Below, piece after piece: positions 6,229-8,124 of a DNA stretch of 8,124 nt; the first letter of the stretch is position 1, and each line of letters starts with the position of its first letter. The notes under the pieces are model-generated. The model did not search any database, was not told the DNA's origin, and saw nothing but the letters and a program-made list of their open reading frames with translations. This DNA is from an uncultured Bacteroidales bacterium (GTDB lineage: Bacteria; Bacteroidota; Bacteroidia; Bacteroidales; UBA932): positions 1 through 8,124 of the forward strand of contig CAMCIE010000051.1 in NCBI GenBank assembly GCA_945874815.1, read 5' to 3'. The position numbers and the translations under genes are program-made.

Positions 6229-7509
6229 ATGATGAAAAGAATTCTTCTTGCAATGTTGACCACATTCCTGGCTGTCCCTGCTTCCTATGCCTGGGATGCC
6301 CCTTCTGTCCGTCCGGGAATTGAGGTGCTCGTCTCAAGGAACTTCGAGGGACTGTGTGGCCGGAGGGTGGGTCTGGTGACCAATCCGAGTGGTGTGGATT
6401 CACACCTGAAATCGACCATTGACATCCTTTTCGAAGCTCCCGAAGTGAATCTGGTGGCCCTTTATGGCCCTGAACATGGAGTGCGTGGGGATGTATATGC
6501 CGGAGGAAAGGTGAATGATTCCGTCGATCCGAAGACTGGCCTTCCCGTATTCTCCTTATATGGAGCAACCCGTCAGCCTACGCAGCAAATGCTTGAAAAT
6601 GTGGATGTTATTGTCTATGATATCCAGGATGTAGGGGTGAGGTCATATACTTTTATCAGCACTCTGGGATTGGTGATGGCTTCATGTGCCGAGGCGGGGA
6701 TTGAAGTGATGGTGCTTGACCGGCCCAATCCGCTCGGGGGACATAAGATTGAAGGATGTTATGTCGAACAGCCATTCAATTCCTTTGTAAGCCAATATAA
6801 AATCCCTTATGTTTATGGCCTGACCGTGGGTGAATTGGCCATGCTTATCAATGAGGAAGGGCTGAACCGGGGACAGAAAGGGGACTGTGAACCAGCGAAA
6901 TGCAAGCTTACCGTCGTGCCTATGGAGGGTTGGACAAGGGATATGACATATCGCGATACAAATCTTCCGTGGGTGCTTCCATCTCCCAATATCCCTTATG
7001 ATGACACACCTATGTATTATGCCTCTGCAGGAATTTGCGGTGAATTGTACGGGTTTATGAATATTGGAGTGGGTTATACCCTCCCGTTTCAACTCTTTGG
7101 AGCTCAATGGCTTGATCCTGAAAAACTTAAAAGCAAACTTGAAGAATATTCACTTCCGGGGGTCGCTTTCCGTACAATCTGGTATAAGCCTTTCTCCGGA
7201 TCCCTTGCAGGGAAACTTGTAAAGGGGCTGCAATATTTCTTTACAGACTATGAAAAGGCCCGTCTGACTGATGTGCAATTCTATGTAATGCAGGCGGTTG
7301 CAGAGCTCTATCCTGACAAGAAGCCTTTCGAAATCATTTCCGGCTATGGCCTGTTTGATCAAGTTTGTGGTACAGATTATGTAAGGATAAACTTTTCGAA
7401 GCGCTACAAAGTTTCCGATATCGAGGACTATTGGCGCAAGGATGAGGAAGATTTCCGAATCCTCTCACAGAAACATTATCTGTATCAAGACACAGGGCTA
7501 TTACCCTAA
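6229..7509 (+). CDS. namZ: NamZ (DUF1343) exo-beta-N-acetylmuramidase, exported
   Basis: This 426-residue protein belongs to DUF1343 (GH171), whose founding characterised member, B. subtilis NamZ/YbbC, removes MurNAc from non-reducing glycan ends. The N-terminus is a Sec signal peptide: MMKR, a hydrophobic core, then VPASYA with likely cleavage after A21, so the enzyme is periplasmic or outer-surface. Family motifs are intact: GLVTNPSGVD at 48-57, LYGPEHGVRGD at 78-88 containing the conserved Glu (E82) thought to be central to catalysis, YDIQDVGVRSYTF at 130-142, VLDRPNPLGG at 162-171, GLTVGELA at 197-204 and WVLPSPNIPYDDTP at 248-261. Two adjacent ATGs (6229, 6232) could start it; the leader TTAATTGAATATTAA is A/T-rich with no Shine-Dalgarno. 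It follows the permease by 15 bp and is probably cotranscribed. Freed MurNAc or shortened muropeptides are plausible substrates for the permease next door. Confidence 0.93.
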   Translation: MMKRILLAMLTTFLAVPASYAWDAPSVRPGIEVLVSRNFEGLCGRRVGLVTNPSGVDSHLKSTIDILFEAPEVNLVALYGPEHGVRGDVYAGGKVNDSVDPKTGLPVFSLYGATRQPTQQMLENVDVIVYDIQDVGVRSYTFISTLGLVMASCAEAGIEVMVLDRPNPLGGHKIEGCYVEQPFNSFVSQYKIPYVYGLTVGELAMLINEEGLNRGQKGDCEPAKCKLTVVPMEGWTRDMTYRDTNLPWVLPSPNIPYDDTPMYYASAGICGELYGFMNIGVGYTLPFQLFGAQWLDPEKLKSKLEEYSLPGVAFRTIWYKPFSGSLAGKLVKGLQYFFTDYEKARLTDVQFYVMQAVAELYPDKKPFEIISGYGLFDQVCGTDYVRINFSKRYKVSDIEDYWRKDEEDFRILSQKHYLYQDTGLLP

Positions 7510-7512
7510 ATT

Positions 7513-7536
7513 AGTGGTTATTAAATTTTTAACACT
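7513..7536 (+). promoter_or_regulatory. A/U-rich hairpin touching the start codon of the secreted-repeat gene
   Basis: AGTGGTTA (7513-7520) can pair with TAACACT (7530-7536), forming seven base pairs with one bulged G and a 9-nt loop. The 3' arm ends at the base before the ATG at 7537, so in mRNA it would cover the ribosome-binding region. It is too A/U-rich to be a convincing intrinsic terminator and could be chance in an AT-rich spacer. Confidence 0.22.
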
Positions 7537-8124
7537 ATGACAAGATTCAGGACCATTGCGGCTATGATGCTGACAGTCTCAGCTCTGGCCATGGTTTGCA
7601 GCGAATCTGATGCGCAGACCAGAAGATCGGAGGCAACCACAACCTCCCGTCAGGGAACAACTTCCCGTCAGGGAACAGCATCCCGTCAGGGAACAACCTC
7701 CCGCCAGGGAACGAGTGTCCGTCAGGGAACGACCACTCGTCAGACGACATCACCCCAGCAGGGTAAAGCCAACCGTCCGACCAATTCTTCCCGCCCGGTC
7801 TCGACAACATCCAGCCGCCCTACAGTCACAGGCAGTCAGCCTTCAACTACGATTAAGACTCGCCCGACGGTAACGGAAACCCGTCCTTCCGGAAATTCAG
7901 GTACACGTCAGACCACCACAAGGCCATCGACCACCAACGGTTCCCGTCCAACCACCACCACTGGTACCCATCAGGTTACCTCCGGCACCCGTCCGACCAC
8001 AACAGGTAGTTCCCGTCCGACAAATGGCAACGGCACCCGTCCGTCAACAACAAGACCGACCAATCGAGTAGATGCAAACAGGCCGATGGAGGTAAACCGT
8101 CCTGGAAAGAATGTCGAACCGGGA
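7537..8124 (+). CDS. Secreted, strongly basic Ser/Thr/Arg/Pro-rich repeat protein, 3' end outside window
   Basis: I do not recognise this family. ATG 7537 opens a frame with no stop to the window edge (196 residues). The first 26 residues are a Sec signal: MTRFR, a hydrophobic core AAMMLTVSALAMV, then SDA with likely cleavage before Q27. C21 is preceded by Val, so it is a poor lipobox. The rest is low-complexity and probably disordered. Seven units of about six residues, mostly TTSRQG, lie at 35-76, followed by irregular SRPT/TRPTT stretches to the end. In the visible mature part I count 23 Arg and 3 Lys against 5 acidic residues, a net charge of about +21. Such a chain could bind polyanions such as LPS, capsule or nucleic acid, or act as a spacer before a domain beyond the window; both are inference. 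It starts 27 bp after namZ, so it may share the operon transcript, but its role need not be related. Confidence 0.72.
   Translation, partial: MTRFRTIAAMMLTVSALAMVCSESDAQTRRSEATTTSRQGTTSRQGTASRQGTTSRQGTSVRQGTTTRQTTSPQQGKANRPTNSSRPVSTTSSRPTVTGSQPSTTIKTRPTVTETRPSGNSGTRQTTTRPSTTNGSRPTTTTGTHQVTSGTRPTTTGSSRPTNGNGTRPSTTRPTNRVDANRPMEVNRPGKNVEPG
7639..7764 (+). repeat. 18-bp in-frame tandem repeat, seven units
   Basis: Seven consecutive 18-bp units encode TTSRQG, TTSRQG, TASRQG, TTSRQG, TSVRQG, TTTRQT and TSPQQG. The best conserved core is TCCCGTCAGGGAACA, nearly identical in units 1-3 with one or two third-base changes in unit 4. Units 5-7 decay progressively. The multiple-of-three length keeps the frame, so copy number could change by slippage or recombination without breaking the gene. 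There are no spacers, so this is not a CRISPR array. Confidence 0.9.

Noticed and set aside
7597..7602. Lipoprotein cleavage at C21 of the secreted repeat protein.
   Set aside because: The residue before the Cys is Val, not Gly, Ala or Ser. SDA followed by Gln is a better signal peptidase I site.
7639..7764. CRISPR array.
   Set aside because: The units are contiguous 18-bp coding repeats with no spacers.
7562..7873. Open frames on both strands in other phases across the repeat region.
   Set aside because: An 18-bp repeat has no stop in several frames by construction. The frame from ATG 7537 has a proper signal peptide and continues to the window edge.

Overview
The window looks like chromosome from a Bacteroidales-type bacterium (phylum Bacteroidota). 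This rests on three things: the gene families (a DUF4922 protein, a two-domain family 2 glycosyltransferase, a SpoIID/LytB protein without a signal peptide, and an AmpG-like permease beside a DUF1343/NamZ protein), the AT-rich leaders with no strong Shine-Dalgarno sequence, and TAnnTTTG-type promoter elements. Base composition is close to balanced. The genus cannot be told from this window.

Layout. At 2-310 is the 3' end of a NUDIX hydrolase gene (+ strand). It converges on a complete short-chain dehydrogenase/reductase gene (346-1098, - strand). The 87-bp gap at 1099-1185 holds what look like overlapping divergent promoters. From 1186 to 7509 five + strand genes are packed almost without gaps: glycosyltransferase, DUF4922 (HIT/GalT-like), SpoIID/LytB, AmpG-like permease and NamZ (DUF1343). 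At 7537 a secreted, very basic, Ser/Thr/Arg/Pro-rich protein begins with an 18-bp tandem repeat and runs off the window.

The five-gene block reads as a peptidoglycan-turnover or muropeptide-salvage operon. NamZ has a signal peptide and should cut MurNAc from glycan ends outside the inner membrane. The AmpG-like permease should bring muropeptides or sugars in. The three upstream genes have no export signal and so are probably cytoplasmic: a SpoIID-type glycan-cleaving fold, a protein with a histidine-triad nucleotidyltransferase signature, and a glycosyltransferase. What these three do together is not known to me.

The most unusual point is the junction of DUF4922 and SpoIID. Both lie in the same reading frame, and only one TAG (3576-3578) interrupts an otherwise open frame from 2670 to 4898. 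The next ATG (3657) falls inside the first strand of SpoIID, so either SpoIID starts at TTG 3621 or the two were one protein interrupted by an amber codon. No tRNA, rRNA, CRISPR array or insertion sequence is visible.
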